NCBI RefSeq assembly: GCF_017876625.1
Contig: NZ_JAGIOH010000001.1
Span: forward strand, 4,175,501-4,239,500
Reading direction: 5' to 3'
Length of the DNA: 64,000 bases
DNA from: Streptomyces syringium
GTDB lineage: Bacteria > Actinomycetota > Actinomycetes > Streptomycetales > Streptomycetaceae
Shown here: one piece after another, positions 18,569-27,394 of the stretch
How the letters are laid out: every line of letters begins with the position of its first letter
How positions within the stretch are numbered: the first letter of the stretch is position 1
Notes under the pieces: generated by a model
Database searches by the model: none
What the model saw: the letters and a program-made list of their open reading frames with translations, nothing else
Told to the model about the DNA's origin: nothing
Position numbers and translations under genes: made by a program

Positions 18569-20962
18569 ATGGCGGGGCCCCTTACCCCTGAACAGGTGGA
18601 CTTCACTCAGAACCTCGCGGTCGAGCTGACCGAGGGCAACCGCACGCTGGTGCTGGTGATCGCGGCCGTCGCGATCGCGGCACTCGCGGTGGCCGTGGTG
18701 CTGGTGCGTCAGGTGCTTGCGGCAGGCGAAGGCACCGACAGCATGAAAAAGATCGCCGCGGCGGTGCAGGAAGGCGCGAATGCCTATCTTGCCCGGCAGT
18801 TGCGGACGCTCGGCGTTTTCGCCGTGGTCGTCTTCTTCCTGCTCATGCTGCTGCCCGCCGACGACTGGTCACAGCGCCTCGGGCGTTCGGCCTTCTTTCT
18901 GATCGGCGCGCTCTTCTCCGCGGCCACCGGTTATATCGGCATGTGGCTCGCGGTGCGCGCCAATGTGCGGGTCGCCGCCGCCGCTCGTGAGGCCACTCCC
19001 GCCGAGGGCGAGCCGCAGAAAGATCTGACGGCCGTGTCGCACAAGGCCATGAAGATCGCGTTCCGTACGGGCGGTGTCGTCGGCATGTTCACGGTGGGCC
19101 TCGGTCTGCTGGGCGCCTCCTGCGTGGTGCTGGTGTACGCGGCCGACGCGCCCAAGGTGCTGGAGGGATTCGGCCTCGGCGCGGCGCTCATCGCCATGTT
19201 CATGAGGGTCGGCGGCGGCATCTTCACCAAGGCCGCGGACGTCGGCGCCGACCTGGTCGGCAAGGTCGAGCAGGGCATCCCCGAGGACGACCCGCGCAAT
19301 GCCGCCACCATCGCGGACAACGTGGGCGACAACGTCGGCGACTGCGCGGGCATGGCGGCGGACCTCTTCGAGTCCTACGCCGTGACCCTCGTCGCCGCGC
19401 TGATTCTCGGCAAGGCCGCCTTCGGCGACGCGGGCCTCGCCTTCCCGCTGCTCGTTCCCGCCATCGGTGTGGTCACCGCGATGATCGGCATCTTCGCGGT
19501 CGCGCCCCGCCGCACCGACCGCAGCGGCATGACCGCCATCAACCGCGGCTTCTTCATCTCGGCCGTCATCTCACTGGTCCTGGTGGCCGTGGCGGTGTTC
19601 GTGTATCTCCCGTCGAGCTACGCGGACTTGAAGGGCATCGGGGACAACGCCATCAGCGGCCACGACGGGGACCCGCGCGTCCTCGCGCTCGTCGCCGTGG
19701 CCATCGGCATCGTGCTCGCGGCGCTCATCCAGCAGCTCACGGGCTACTTCACGGAGACCACGCGGCGGCCCGTGCGGGACATCGGCAAGTCGTCCCTGAC
19801 CGGCCCCGCCACCGTCGTCCTCGCCGGCATCTCCATCGGCCTGGAGTCGGCGGTCTACACGGCGCTGCTGATCGGGCTCGGCGTCTACGGGGCGTTCCTG
19901 CTCGGCGGCACGTCGATCATGCTGGCGCTGTTCGCCGTCGCCCTCGCCGGTACGGGCCTGCTGACGACCGTCGGCGTGATCGTCGCCATGGACACCTTCG
20001 GACCCGTCTCCGACAACGCGCAGGGCATCGCCGAGATGTCCGGTGACGTCACGGGCGCGGGCGCGCAGGTGCTGACCGACCTCGACGCCGTGGGCAACAC
20101 GACCAAGGCCATCACCAAGGGCATAGCCATCGCCACGGCGGTGCTCGCCGCGTCGGCCCTGTTCGGTTCGTACCGGGACGCGATCGCCACGGCCGTGGCG
20201 GATGTGCATGCCAAGTCCGGGGAGTTGGGGCTGAGCCTGGACATCTCGCAGCCCAACAACCTGGTCGGGCTGATCCTCGGCGCCGCCGTCGTCTTCCTCT
20301 TCTCGGGGCTGGCGATCAACGCGGTGTCGCGGTCGGCGGGTGCGGTGGTCTACGAGGTGCGGCGGCAGTTCCGCGAGCACCCCGGGATCATGGACTACAG
20401 CGAGAAGCCGGAGTACGGGCGCGTGGTGGACATCTGCACCAAGGACGCGCTGCGCGAACTCGCCACCCCCGGCCTGCTCGCCGTGATGGCGCCCATCGCC
20501 GTCGGCTTCTCGCTCGGGGTCGGTGCCCTCGGCTCGTATCTCGCCGGCGCGATCGGTACCGGCACCCTGATGGCGGTGTTCCTCGCCAACTCCGGCGGTG
20601 CCTGGGACAACGCCAAGAAGCTCGTGGAGGACGGGCACCACGGCGGCAAGGGCAGTGAGGCACATGCCGCGACGGTCATCGGCGACACGGTCGGCGACCC
20701 CTTCAAGGACACCGCCGGTCCGGCGATCAACCCGCTGCTGAAGGTGATGAACCTGGTGGCGCTGCTGATCGCTCCCGCGGTGGTGAAGTTCTCCTACGGC
20801 GACGACGCCAACAGCGGGCTGCGGATCGGCGTCGCGGTGCTCGCCATCGTCGTCATCGTGGCCGCGGTCTACGTCTCCAAGCGGCGCGGAGTCGTCGTGG
20901 GCGACGACGAGGAGAGCCCCGGTCCGGCGGCGAAACCCGTCGACCGGGCGGTGGTGTCCTAA
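18569..20962 (+). CDS. hppA: Proton-pumping membrane pyrophosphatase
   Basis: 797 residues, about 16 membrane helices. It hydrolyses pyrophosphate and pumps protons across the membrane. The signature DVGADLVGKVEQGIPEDDPRN and the DNVGDNVGDCAGMAADLFE segment form the PPi/Mg site. GNTTKAITKG has lysine at the position that separates K+-independent enzymes from K+-dependent ones (alanine), so this is the K+-independent type, as in S. coelicolor. ATG 18569 follows AAGGAGG. A large hairpin ends the transcript. Confidence 0.96.
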   Translation: MAGPLTPEQVDFTQNLAVELTEGNRTLVLVIAAVAIAALAVAVVLVRQVLAAGEGTDSMKKIAAAVQEGANAYLARQLRTLGVFAVVVFFLLMLLPADDWSQRLGRSAFFLIGALFSAATGYIGMWLAVRANVRVAAAAREATPAEGEPQKDLTAVSHKAMKIAFRTGGVVGMFTVGLGLLGASCVVLVYAADAPKVLEGFGLGAALIAMFMRVGGGIFTKAADVGADLVGKVEQGIPEDDPRNAATIADNVGDNVGDCAGMAADLFESYAVTLVAALILGKAAFGDAGLAFPLLVPAIGVVTAMIGIFAVAPRRTDRSGMTAINRGFFISAVISLVLVAVAVFVYLPSSYADLKGIGDNAISGHDGDPRVLALVAVAIGIVLAALIQQLTGYFTETTRRPVRDIGKSSLTGPATVVLAGISIGLESAVYTALLIGLGVYGAFLLGGTSIMLALFAVALAGTGLLTTVGVIVAMDTFGPVSDNAQGIAEMSGDVTGAGAQVLTDLDAVGNTTKAITKGIAIATAVLAASALFGSYRDAIATAVADVHAKSGELGLSLDISQPNNLVGLILGAAVVFLFSGLAINAVSRSAGAVVYEVRRQFREHPGIMDYSEKPEYGRVVDICTKDALRELATPGLLAVMAPIAVGFSLGVGALGSYLAGAIGTGTLMAVFLANSGGAWDNAKKLVEDGHHGGKGSEAHAATVIGDTVGDPFKDTAGPAINPLLKVMNLVALLIAPAVVKFSYGDDANSGLRIGVAVLAIVVIVAAVYVSKRRGVVVGDDEESPGPAAKPVDRAVVS

Positions 20963-20969
20963 GCGCCCG

Positions 20970-21046
20970 GGCAGGAGAGAGCGCCGGACGGCAGGAGACA
21001 AAGCCGGAGGACAGCAGAGACAAAGCCGGAGACGGCAGCAGACAAC
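20970..21046. repeat. Degenerate tandem repeat after hppA
   Basis: About three and a half copies of a roughly 22-base unit containing GAGACAAAGCCGGAG and GGCAG(C/G)AG. It is purine-rich and sits between the hppA stop and its terminator hairpin. No coding frame uses it. Confidence 0.65.
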
Positions 21047-21048
21047 GG

Positions 21049-21083
21049 GGGCGGACGGCGTGCGCGGGGCACGCCGTCCGCCC
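21049..21083 (+). terminator. hppA terminator
   Basis: Perfect 15-base-pair stem with a five-base GCGGG loop, 86 bases past the stop. Confidence 0.85.
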
Positions 21084-21243
21084 GTTCGTGCGAGTGGCGC
21101 GTGAGCCGTCCGGGGTGCGGTGAACGCCACGCCGAGTTTGGTGCAAATGGCTTCAAAAGGGGGCGCATGGTGTGCTCGGCTCATGGGCCGCACGGCTCGG
21201 ACGTGTAAGTTCCGGGCCGAGAGCCATCGAAGGGACCAATCCG

Positions 21244-21816
21244 GTGAACAAGAAGCTTGTGGCTGCACTGTCCGGCGGTGCGGCGCTCGTTATGGCGCTG
21301 ACCGGTTGCAGCGACAGCGACAACGGTGACAAGAAGCTCGACGACTGGGCCAAGAAGGTCTGCGACCAGATGCAGCCCCAGGTGAAGAAGATCCAGGACG
21401 CCAACTCCTCGATCGCCTCCGTCCAGAACGAGGAGGACTCGAAGAAGATCCAGCAGACCGACTCCAAGGCCTTCCAGGCCAACGCCGACGCCTACAAGGC
21501 GCTGGGCTCGGCCGTGCAGAACGCGGGCGCGCCGCCCGTCAAGGACGGCGAGACCAGCCAGCAGAACGCCGTCAAGGCGCTCAACGACCTCTCCGCGGCC
21601 TACACCAACCTGAAGAAGCGGATGGACGGTCTGGACACCGGGGACAAGGGCAAGTTCGCCGCGGGGCTCAAGAGCATCGCGGGCGACATCGGCAAGCTCA
21701 GCAGCCAGAGCGACGAGGCCCTCAAGAAGCTGCAGTCCGGCGATGTCGGCAAGGCGATGGCGAAGCAGCCCGGTTGCCAGAAGACGTCGACCTCGGCCAC
21801 GCCGACGAAGAAGTAG
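21244..21816 (+). CDS. Small helical lipoprotein
   Basis: 190 residues. A basic N-terminus (VNKKLVAALSGG) and hydrophobic stretch end in the lipobox LTGC, so the mature protein should be lipid-anchored outside the membrane. The body is charged, lysine-rich and predicted helical (DDWAKKVCDQMQPQVKKIQD), with cysteines at both ends of the helical part (VCDQM, PGCQK). It has no enzyme motif. GTG 21244 follows GAAGGGA. Function is unknown; it is transcribed alone. Confidence 0.8.
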   Translation: MNKKLVAALSGGAALVMALTGCSDSDNGDKKLDDWAKKVCDQMQPQVKKIQDANSSIASVQNEEDSKKIQQTDSKAFQANADAYKALGSAVQNAGAPPVKDGETSQQNAVKALNDLSAAYTNLKKRMDGLDTGDKGKFAAGLKSIAGDIGKLSSQSDEALKKLQSGDVGKAMAKQPGCQKTSTSATPTKK

Positions 21817-21999
21817 CCGCACAGGCAGCCACCGGTACAAGCAGCTCCGACGCACGCGTGGCCCGGCCGGGCAGCAGGAACGGTTCGGGTCCGAAGTGCA
21901 CGGGAGGCAGCCGCGGTTGGTTCCGCCCGGCGCCACGCCCCGGCAGGGCGCGGCGCCGGGCTTTCGCCTTTTGTCAGTGGTGCCCCCGACAATGGTCCC

Positions 22000-23532
22000 G
22001 TGAGTACGAACCTGCCCGCCGCCTCCGACCGCGCGCGCACCGCCCGGTTGCGCGATGCCCTGCTCGCCGCCGCCTTCACCGCCGACGGCCTCCTCGACCT
22101 GCTCGGCGCCCCCGCCTACGCCGCGCTCGCCCGCAGCGAGACCGTCCCCGCCCTGCGCGCCACGCGTGGCGACAGCCCGCTGGAGACGCTTATCCGGCTC
22201 TTCCTGCTGCAGCGGCCGGTCGAGTACGGGCGGGCCGCCGCCGCGCTCCCGATGGACGACTGCCTCGCCGACGGCTGGCTGGTCCGCGAGGCCGGTGACC
22301 TCGTACGGGCGACCGTGGACGTCCGCCCGTTCGGCGGCCCCGAGGGGCAGGACTGGTGGATCGTCTCCGACCTCGGCTGCGCGGTCGGCGGCGCCGGCGG
22401 CATCGCCGGGGGCGCGGACGCCCCGGGCGGGGCGGCCCGTTCGGAGCTGGTCCTGGGCGTCGGCGGCGCGTCCACGACCCTCGCCGGGATCACCGTCCGT
22501 ACGCCCGTGGCCAGCGCCCTCGACCTGGGCACCGGTTCCGGCATCCAGGCGCTGCACGCGGCCCAGCACGCCACCCGGGTCACGGCCACCGACCTCAATC
22601 CGCGTGCCCTGCACATGACGCGGCTGACCCTCGCGCTGTCCGGAGCGCCCGAGGCGGATCTGCGCGAGGGCTCGCTGTTCGAGCCGGTCGCCGATGAGAC
22701 GTACGACCTGATCGTCTCCAACCCGCCCTTCGTGATCTCCCCCGGCGCCCGGCTCACCTACCGCGACGGCGGCATGGGCGGCGACGACCTCTGCCGCACC
22801 CTCGTCCAGCAGTCCGCCGCCCGGCTCAACGACGGCGGTTACTGCCAGCTGCTCGCCAATTGGCAGCACGTGGAGGGCGAGGACTGGCGCGAGCGGCTGA
22901 CGTCCTGGGTGCCCCGGGGCTGTGACGCGTGGATCGTCCAGCGCGAGGTGCAGGACGTCGCCCAGTACGCAGAGCTGTGGCTGCGCGACGCCGGCGACCA
23001 CCGCACGGCTCCGGCCGAGTACGCGGCCCGCTACGACGCGTGGCTGGACGAATTCGAGGCCCGCAAGACCAAGGGCATCGGATTTGGCTGGATCACGCTG
23101 CGTAAATCCGGCTCGGACCGGCCGTCCGTGATGGCGGAGGAGTGGCCGCACCCCGTCGAGCAGCCGCTCGGCGCGTCCGTGCGGGCCCATTTCGAGCGGC
23201 AGGACTTCCTGCGCGCGCACGACGACGCGTCGCTGCTCGCCGCCCGCTTCAAGCTGGCCGACGAGGTCGTGCAGGAGCAGGTCGGGCTGCCGGGCGCGGA
23301 GGATCCGGAGCACGTCGTGCTCCGCCAGAACCGCGGCATGCGCCGGGCGACCAAGGTGGACACGGTCGGCGCGGGCTTCGCGGGCGTGTGTGACGGCTCA
23401 CTCAGCGCGGGCCGGATCCTGGACGCCATCGCCCAGCTCGTCGGGGAGGACGCGGTGCTGCTGCGCGACCGTACGCCCGACTCGATCCGGCTCCTGGTCG
23501 AACAGGGTTTCCTCACGCCGGTGGGCGACTGA
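22000..23532 (+). CDS. SAM-dependent methyltransferase, HemK/PrmC-type NPPF motif
   Basis: 510 residues. The Rossmann motif ALDLGTGSGIQALHAA sits near residue 175, TATDLNPRAL follows, and the catalytic SNPPFV motif marks an amide- or base-N-methyltransferase. A DUF7059-like N-terminal domain (1-150) and a C-terminal winged-helix-like domain flank it. The substrate is unknown; ribosomal RNA or a protein glutamine are both reasonable. GTG 22000 has no ribosome site, and GACAAT lies six bases upstream, so translation may be leaderless. Confidence 0.8.
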   Translation: MSTNLPAASDRARTARLRDALLAAAFTADGLLDLLGAPAYAALARSETVPALRATRGDSPLETLIRLFLLQRPVEYGRAAAALPMDDCLADGWLVREAGDLVRATVDVRPFGGPEGQDWWIVSDLGCAVGGAGGIAGGADAPGGAARSELVLGVGGASTTLAGITVRTPVASALDLGTGSGIQALHAAQHATRVTATDLNPRALHMTRLTLALSGAPEADLREGSLFEPVADETYDLIVSNPPFVISPGARLTYRDGGMGGDDLCRTLVQQSAARLNDGGYCQLLANWQHVEGEDWRERLTSWVPRGCDAWIVQREVQDVAQYAELWLRDAGDHRTAPAEYAARYDAWLDEFEARKTKGIGFGWITLRKSGSDRPSVMAEEWPHPVEQPLGASVRAHFERQDFLRAHDDASLLAARFKLADEVVQEQVGLPGAEDPEHVVLRQNRGMRRATKVDTVGAGFAGVCDGSLSAGRILDAIAQLVGEDAVLLRDRTPDSIRLLVEQGFLTPVGD

Positions 23533-23717
23533 TCGATGCCCGTGGGGGCTGATCGGCCGAACGCGCGAGCGTCGGTCGGTCGGCCTCGCCGCCGACGGGC
23601 ATCCGGCGTCGCCCCGACTCATGAGGGGTGGAAAAGGAGGGGGCGGGTTCCCGTCATGTTCGACGGGTTCACATCAGGTTCGCCTGGATGCCGTGTGCGG
23701 GTGCCAGGCTGCGCGGC

Positions 23718-23915
23718 ATGGAGAGTGCGCCCGCGGGCTTCGCCGGTACGGCCTTCACGCTGTTCGGCGGGGCGCTGCTGCTGTGGACGGGAGCGCGTGC
23801 GGTGCTGGGGGCACCTGTGGTGGAAGGGGCGAGCCCACGCGTCGCCGTGCCCCTCTCCTTCCTCTTCGGCGCGGGCGCACTCGCCACCGGCCTTTGGCTG
23901 CTGCTCGGCGTCTGA
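23718..23915 (+). CDS. Two-helix small membrane protein
   Basis: 65 residues with two hydrophobic helices (FAGTAFTLFGGALLLWTGA and VPLSFLFGAGALATGLWLLLGV). ATG 23718 has no clear ribosome site, but CAGGCT, a near -10 hexamer, ends seven bases upstream. No family recognised. Supported by composition and topology only. Confidence 0.55.
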   Translation: MESAPAGFAGTAFTLFGGALLLWTGARAVLGAPVVEGASPRVAVPLSFLFGAGALATGLWLLLGV

Positions 23916-24176
23916 GCCCTGGCGCGCCCCTGCCGCGCGGGCGGCGCCTGCCCCGGAGGGCAAGGTTCCGCCGACCGTCGACACGCAACGCGCCACGAGC
24001 CGGTACACCCGATATAAAACGTGTCGCTTACCGCCGGAAACCCCCGTACGCACCGCTTTCCACACGGTCCCGAGGTGGCCTCCGACGCCCCCTTCGCACC
24101 GGCGGTGTGCCGGTCCGGGCGGCAGACAGGACGCTTGTCGGGTTACCGTTCGAGTGGCGTTGCGGGCTTTTTCCGT

Positions 24177-24206
24177 TTGACACGGGGGCGGGATGTACCG
24201 TCACAC
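24177..24206 (+). promoter_or_regulatory. Putative topA promoter
   Basis: A consensus TTGACA (24177-24182) lies 78 bases upstream of the topA TTG start. The -10 is uncertain: TACCGT is 13 bases away, and the better-spaced hexamers are poor matches. topA promoters in Streptomyces respond to supercoiling. The rest of the 345-base gap (23916-24260) holds no gene. Confidence 0.45.
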
Positions 24207-24260
24207 TCCGCAGCGTCACCGCAGCGCCCACACCGAGTGCCGACCGGAAGAAGAGCGAAG

Positions 24261-27143
24261 TTGTCCCCGACCAGCGAGACCGCACAGGGCGGCCGCCGAC
24301 TCGTCATCGTCGAGTCGCCTGCCAAGGCGAAGACGATCAAGGGCTACCTCGGCCCCGGATACGTCGTCGAGGCGAGCGTCGGGCACATCCGTGACCTGCC
24401 GAACGGGGCCGCCGAGGTCCCGGCCAAGTACAAGGGCGAGCCCTGGGCCCGCCTCGGCGTGAACGTCGACGCCGACTTCCAGCCCATCTATGTCGTCAAC
24501 CACGACAAGAAGGACCAGGTCAAGAAGCTCAAGGACCTGCTGGCCGAGTCCGACGAACTCTTCCTCGCCACCGATGAGGACCGCGAGGGCGAAGCCATCG
24601 CGTGGCACCTCCAGGAAGTCCTCAAGCCCAAGGTCCCGGTCCGCCGGATGGTCTTCCACGAGATCACCAAGGACGCGATCCGCGAGGCCGTGGCCAACCC
24701 GCGCGAGCTGAACAAGAAGCTCGTCGACGCCCAGGAGACGCGCCGCATCCTCGACCGCCTCTACGGCTACGAGGTCTCGCCGGTCCTGTGGAAGAAGGTC
24801 ATGCCCCGGCTGTCCGCCGGCCGGGTGCAGTCCGTGGCGACCCGCCTCGTCGTCGAGCGCGAGCGCGAGCGCATCGCCTTCCGCTCCGCCGAGTACTGGG
24901 ACCTCACCGGCACCTTCGCGACGGGCCGTGGCGGCGACGCCTCCGACCCCGGCACCTTCGGCGCCCGTCTGACCTCCGTCGACGGCCGCCGCGTCGCCCA
25001 GGGCCGTGACTTCGGCTCGACCGGCGTGATCAAGGAGGGCTCCACCGTCCTCCACCTGGACGAGGCGAATGCCCGCGCGCTCGCCGCGGCCCTCGCCGAG
25101 ACCCGGTTCTCCGTCCGGTCGGTCGAGTCCAAGCCGTACCGCCGCTCGCCGTACGCGCCGTTCCGTACGACCACGCTCCAGCAGGAGGCCTCGCGCAAGC
25201 TGGGCTTCGGTGCGAAGGCGACCATGCAGGTCGCCCAGAAGCTGTACGAAAACGGCTTCATCACCTATATGCGTACGGACTCCACCACCCTCTCCGAGAC
25301 GGCCGTCCAGGCCGCCCGGGCGCAGGTCACGCAGCTCTACGGCGCCGACTACCTGCCGGAGAAGCCGCGCACGTACGCCGGCAAGGTCAAGAACGCGCAG
25401 GAGGCCCACGAGGCGATCCGGCCGTCGGGTGATCGTTTCCGCACGCCCGCCGAGACCGGCCTGACCGGTGACCAGTTCCGTCTGTACGAGCTGATCTGGA
25501 AGCGGACCGTCGCCTCCCAGATGAAGGACGCGGTCGGCAATTCCGTCACCGTCAAGATCGCCGGTCGCGCGAGCGACGGCCGGGACGCCGAGTTCAGCGC
25601 GTCCGGCAAGACGATCACCTTCCACGGCTTCATGAAGGCCTACGTCGAAGGCGCCGACGACCCGAACGCCGAGCTGGACGACCGCGAGCGCCGGCTCCCG
25701 CAGGTCACCGAGGGCGACCCGCTGACCGCCGAGGAGATCTCCGCCGACGGTCACGCGACCAAGCCCCCGGCCCGCTACACCGAGGCCTCGCTGGTCAAGG
25801 AGCTCGAAGAGCGCGAGATCGGCCGCCCGTCGACCTACGCGTCGATCATCGGCACGATCCTCGACCGCGGCTACGTCTTCAAGAAGGGCACGGCGCTCGT
25901 CCCGTCCTTCCTGTCCTTCGCCGTCGTCAATCTGCTGGAGAAGCACTTCGGCCGGCTGGTCGACTACGACTTCACCGCCTCCATGGAGGACGACCTCGAC
26001 CGCATCGCCCGCGGCGAGGCCCAGGCCGTGCCGTGGCTGCGCCGCTTCTACTTCGGTTCCGAGGGCGGGACCGAGGAGAGCCAGGTCGCCTCCGCCGCCG
26101 ACGCCGGCAACGGCGACGGCGACCACCTCGGCGGCCTCAAGGAGCTGGTCACCGACCTCGGCGCGATCGACGCCCGTGAGGTGTCCTCGTTCCCCGTCGG
26201 TGAGGGCATCGTGCTGCGCGTCGGCCGCTACGGCCCGTACGTGGAGCGCGGCGAGAAGGACTCCGAGGGCCACCAGCGCGCCGATGTCCCGGAGGACCTG
26301 GCGCCGGACGAGCTGACCGTGGCGTACGCCGAGGAGCTGCTCGCCAAGCCGAGCGGCGACTTCGAGCTGGGTACCGACCCGGTCAGCGGGCACCAGATCA
26401 TCGCCCGCGACGGCCGCTACGGCCCGTACGTCACCGAGGTCCTGCCCGAGGGCACCCCGAAGACCGGCAAGAACGCGGTCAAGCCGCGCACCGCGTCGCT
26501 CTTCAAGTCCATGTCCCTCGACACGGTCACCCTCGACGACGCCCTCAAGCTGATGTCGCTGCCGCGCGTCGTCGGCAAGGACGCCGAAGGCGTGGAGATC
26601 ACCGCGCAGAACGGCCGCTACGGCCCGTACCTGAAGAAGGGCACGGACTCGCGGTCGCTGGAGACCGAGGACCAGCTCTTCACGATCACCCTCGACGAGG
26701 CCCTCGCCATCTACGCCCAGCCCAAGCAGCGCGGGCGGGCCGCGGCCAAGCCGCCGCTGAAGGAGCTGGGCACCGACCCGGTCAGCGAGCGTCCGGTCGT
26801 GGTCAAGGACGGCCGGTTCGGCCCGTACGTGACCGACGGCGAGACCAACGCCACGCTGCGCCGTGACGACGACGTCGAGACGATCACGCCGGAGCGCGGT
26901 TACGAGCTCCTCGCGGAGAAGCGCGCCAAGGGCCCGGCCAAGAAGACGGCCAAGAAGGCCCCGGCGAAGAAGACGGCGGCCAAGAAGACCACGACGGCCA
27001 AGAAGACCGCCGCGAAGAAGACGGCCGCCAAGAAGACCACGACGGCGAAGAAGACGACGACGGCCAAGAAGGCCACGACGAAGAAGGCCGCGGCGAAGAA
27101 GACCACCGCTGCCGCTTCGGCGGGGTCGGCTTCGGACGAGTAG
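24261..27143 (+). CDS. topA: DNA topoisomerase I
   Basis: 960-residue type IA topoisomerase that relaxes negative supercoils. The Toprim domain begins LVIVESPAKAKTIKGYLG, with DEDREGEAIAWHL metal ligands. The active-site tyrosine is about residue 336 in FITYMRTDSTTLS. Several C-terminal Topo_C repeats with RYGPYV follow. The last 60 residues are an alternating lysine/alanine/threonine tail (KKTAKK-type repeats), the actinobacterial feature tied to processivity. TTG 24261 after a purine-rich site gives the standard N-terminus (SPTSETAQGGRR); the frame is open further upstream but without family similarity. Confidence 0.96.
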   Translation: MSPTSETAQGGRRLVIVESPAKAKTIKGYLGPGYVVEASVGHIRDLPNGAAEVPAKYKGEPWARLGVNVDADFQPIYVVNHDKKDQVKKLKDLLAESDELFLATDEDREGEAIAWHLQEVLKPKVPVRRMVFHEITKDAIREAVANPRELNKKLVDAQETRRILDRLYGYEVSPVLWKKVMPRLSAGRVQSVATRLVVERERERIAFRSAEYWDLTGTFATGRGGDASDPGTFGARLTSVDGRRVAQGRDFGSTGVIKEGSTVLHLDEANARALAAALAETRFSVRSVESKPYRRSPYAPFRTTTLQQEASRKLGFGAKATMQVAQKLYENGFITYMRTDSTTLSETAVQAARAQVTQLYGADYLPEKPRTYAGKVKNAQEAHEAIRPSGDRFRTPAETGLTGDQFRLYELIWKRTVASQMKDAVGNSVTVKIAGRASDGRDAEFSASGKTITFHGFMKAYVEGADDPNAELDDRERRLPQVTEGDPLTAEEISADGHATKPPARYTEASLVKELEEREIGRPSTYASIIGTILDRGYVFKKGTALVPSFLSFAVVNLLEKHFGRLVDYDFTASMEDDLDRIARGEAQAVPWLRRFYFGSEGGTEESQVASAADAGNGDGDHLGGLKELVTDLGAIDAREVSSFPVGEGIVLRVGRYGPYVERGEKDSEGHQRADVPEDLAPDELTVAYAEELLAKPSGDFELGTDPVSGHQIIARDGRYGPYVTEVLPEGTPKTGKNAVKPRTASLFKSMSLDTVTLDDALKLMSLPRVVGKDAEGVEITAQNGRYGPYLKKGTDSRSLETEDQLFTITLDEALAIYAQPKQRGRAAAKPPLKELGTDPVSERPVVVKDGRFGPYVTDGETNATLRRDDDVETITPERGYELLAEKRAKGPAKKTAKKAPAKKTAAKKTTTAKKTAAKKTAAKKTTTAKKTTTAKKATTKKAAAKKTTAAASAGSASDE

Positions 27144-27175
27144 CGACGTCAGCCGGTCGGGCGCCCGGTGAGCGC

Positions 27176-27225
27176 GTCCTCAATCGCCGGACGGGCTGAA
27201 ATCAGCCCGTCCGGCGATTGAGGAC
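27176..27225 (+). repeat. Perfect 24-bp palindromic repeat, probable topA terminator
   Basis: Two 24-base arms separated by only AA. The arm begins GTCCTCAATCGCCGGACGGG, a dispersed intergenic element of Streptomyces genomes. A second diverged copy lies at 60703-60772. Placed 32 bases after the topA stop, it can act as a terminator. Homology to the second copy extends beyond the stem on its right side (GAGGACACCGCCGCGCAGCG). Confidence 0.85.
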
Positions 27226-27394
27226 ACCGCCGCGCAGCGGTGGTGCGGACGCCACGGGACCGCAGCCCGGCACATGATCCGCCGGAAGGGCCCCGGTGGC
27301 GTGTGGAGTCAACGTGGAGCCCGGTCATCGCCCGGTCATATGGGTGCCTTCGGGCAGAGGATTGTGATTCGGTCCGTCCGGATAGGCTGGCAGG

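Noticed and set aside
19571..21268. 565-codon open frame on the minus strand
   Set aside because: Antisense to hppA; no domain or ribosome site.
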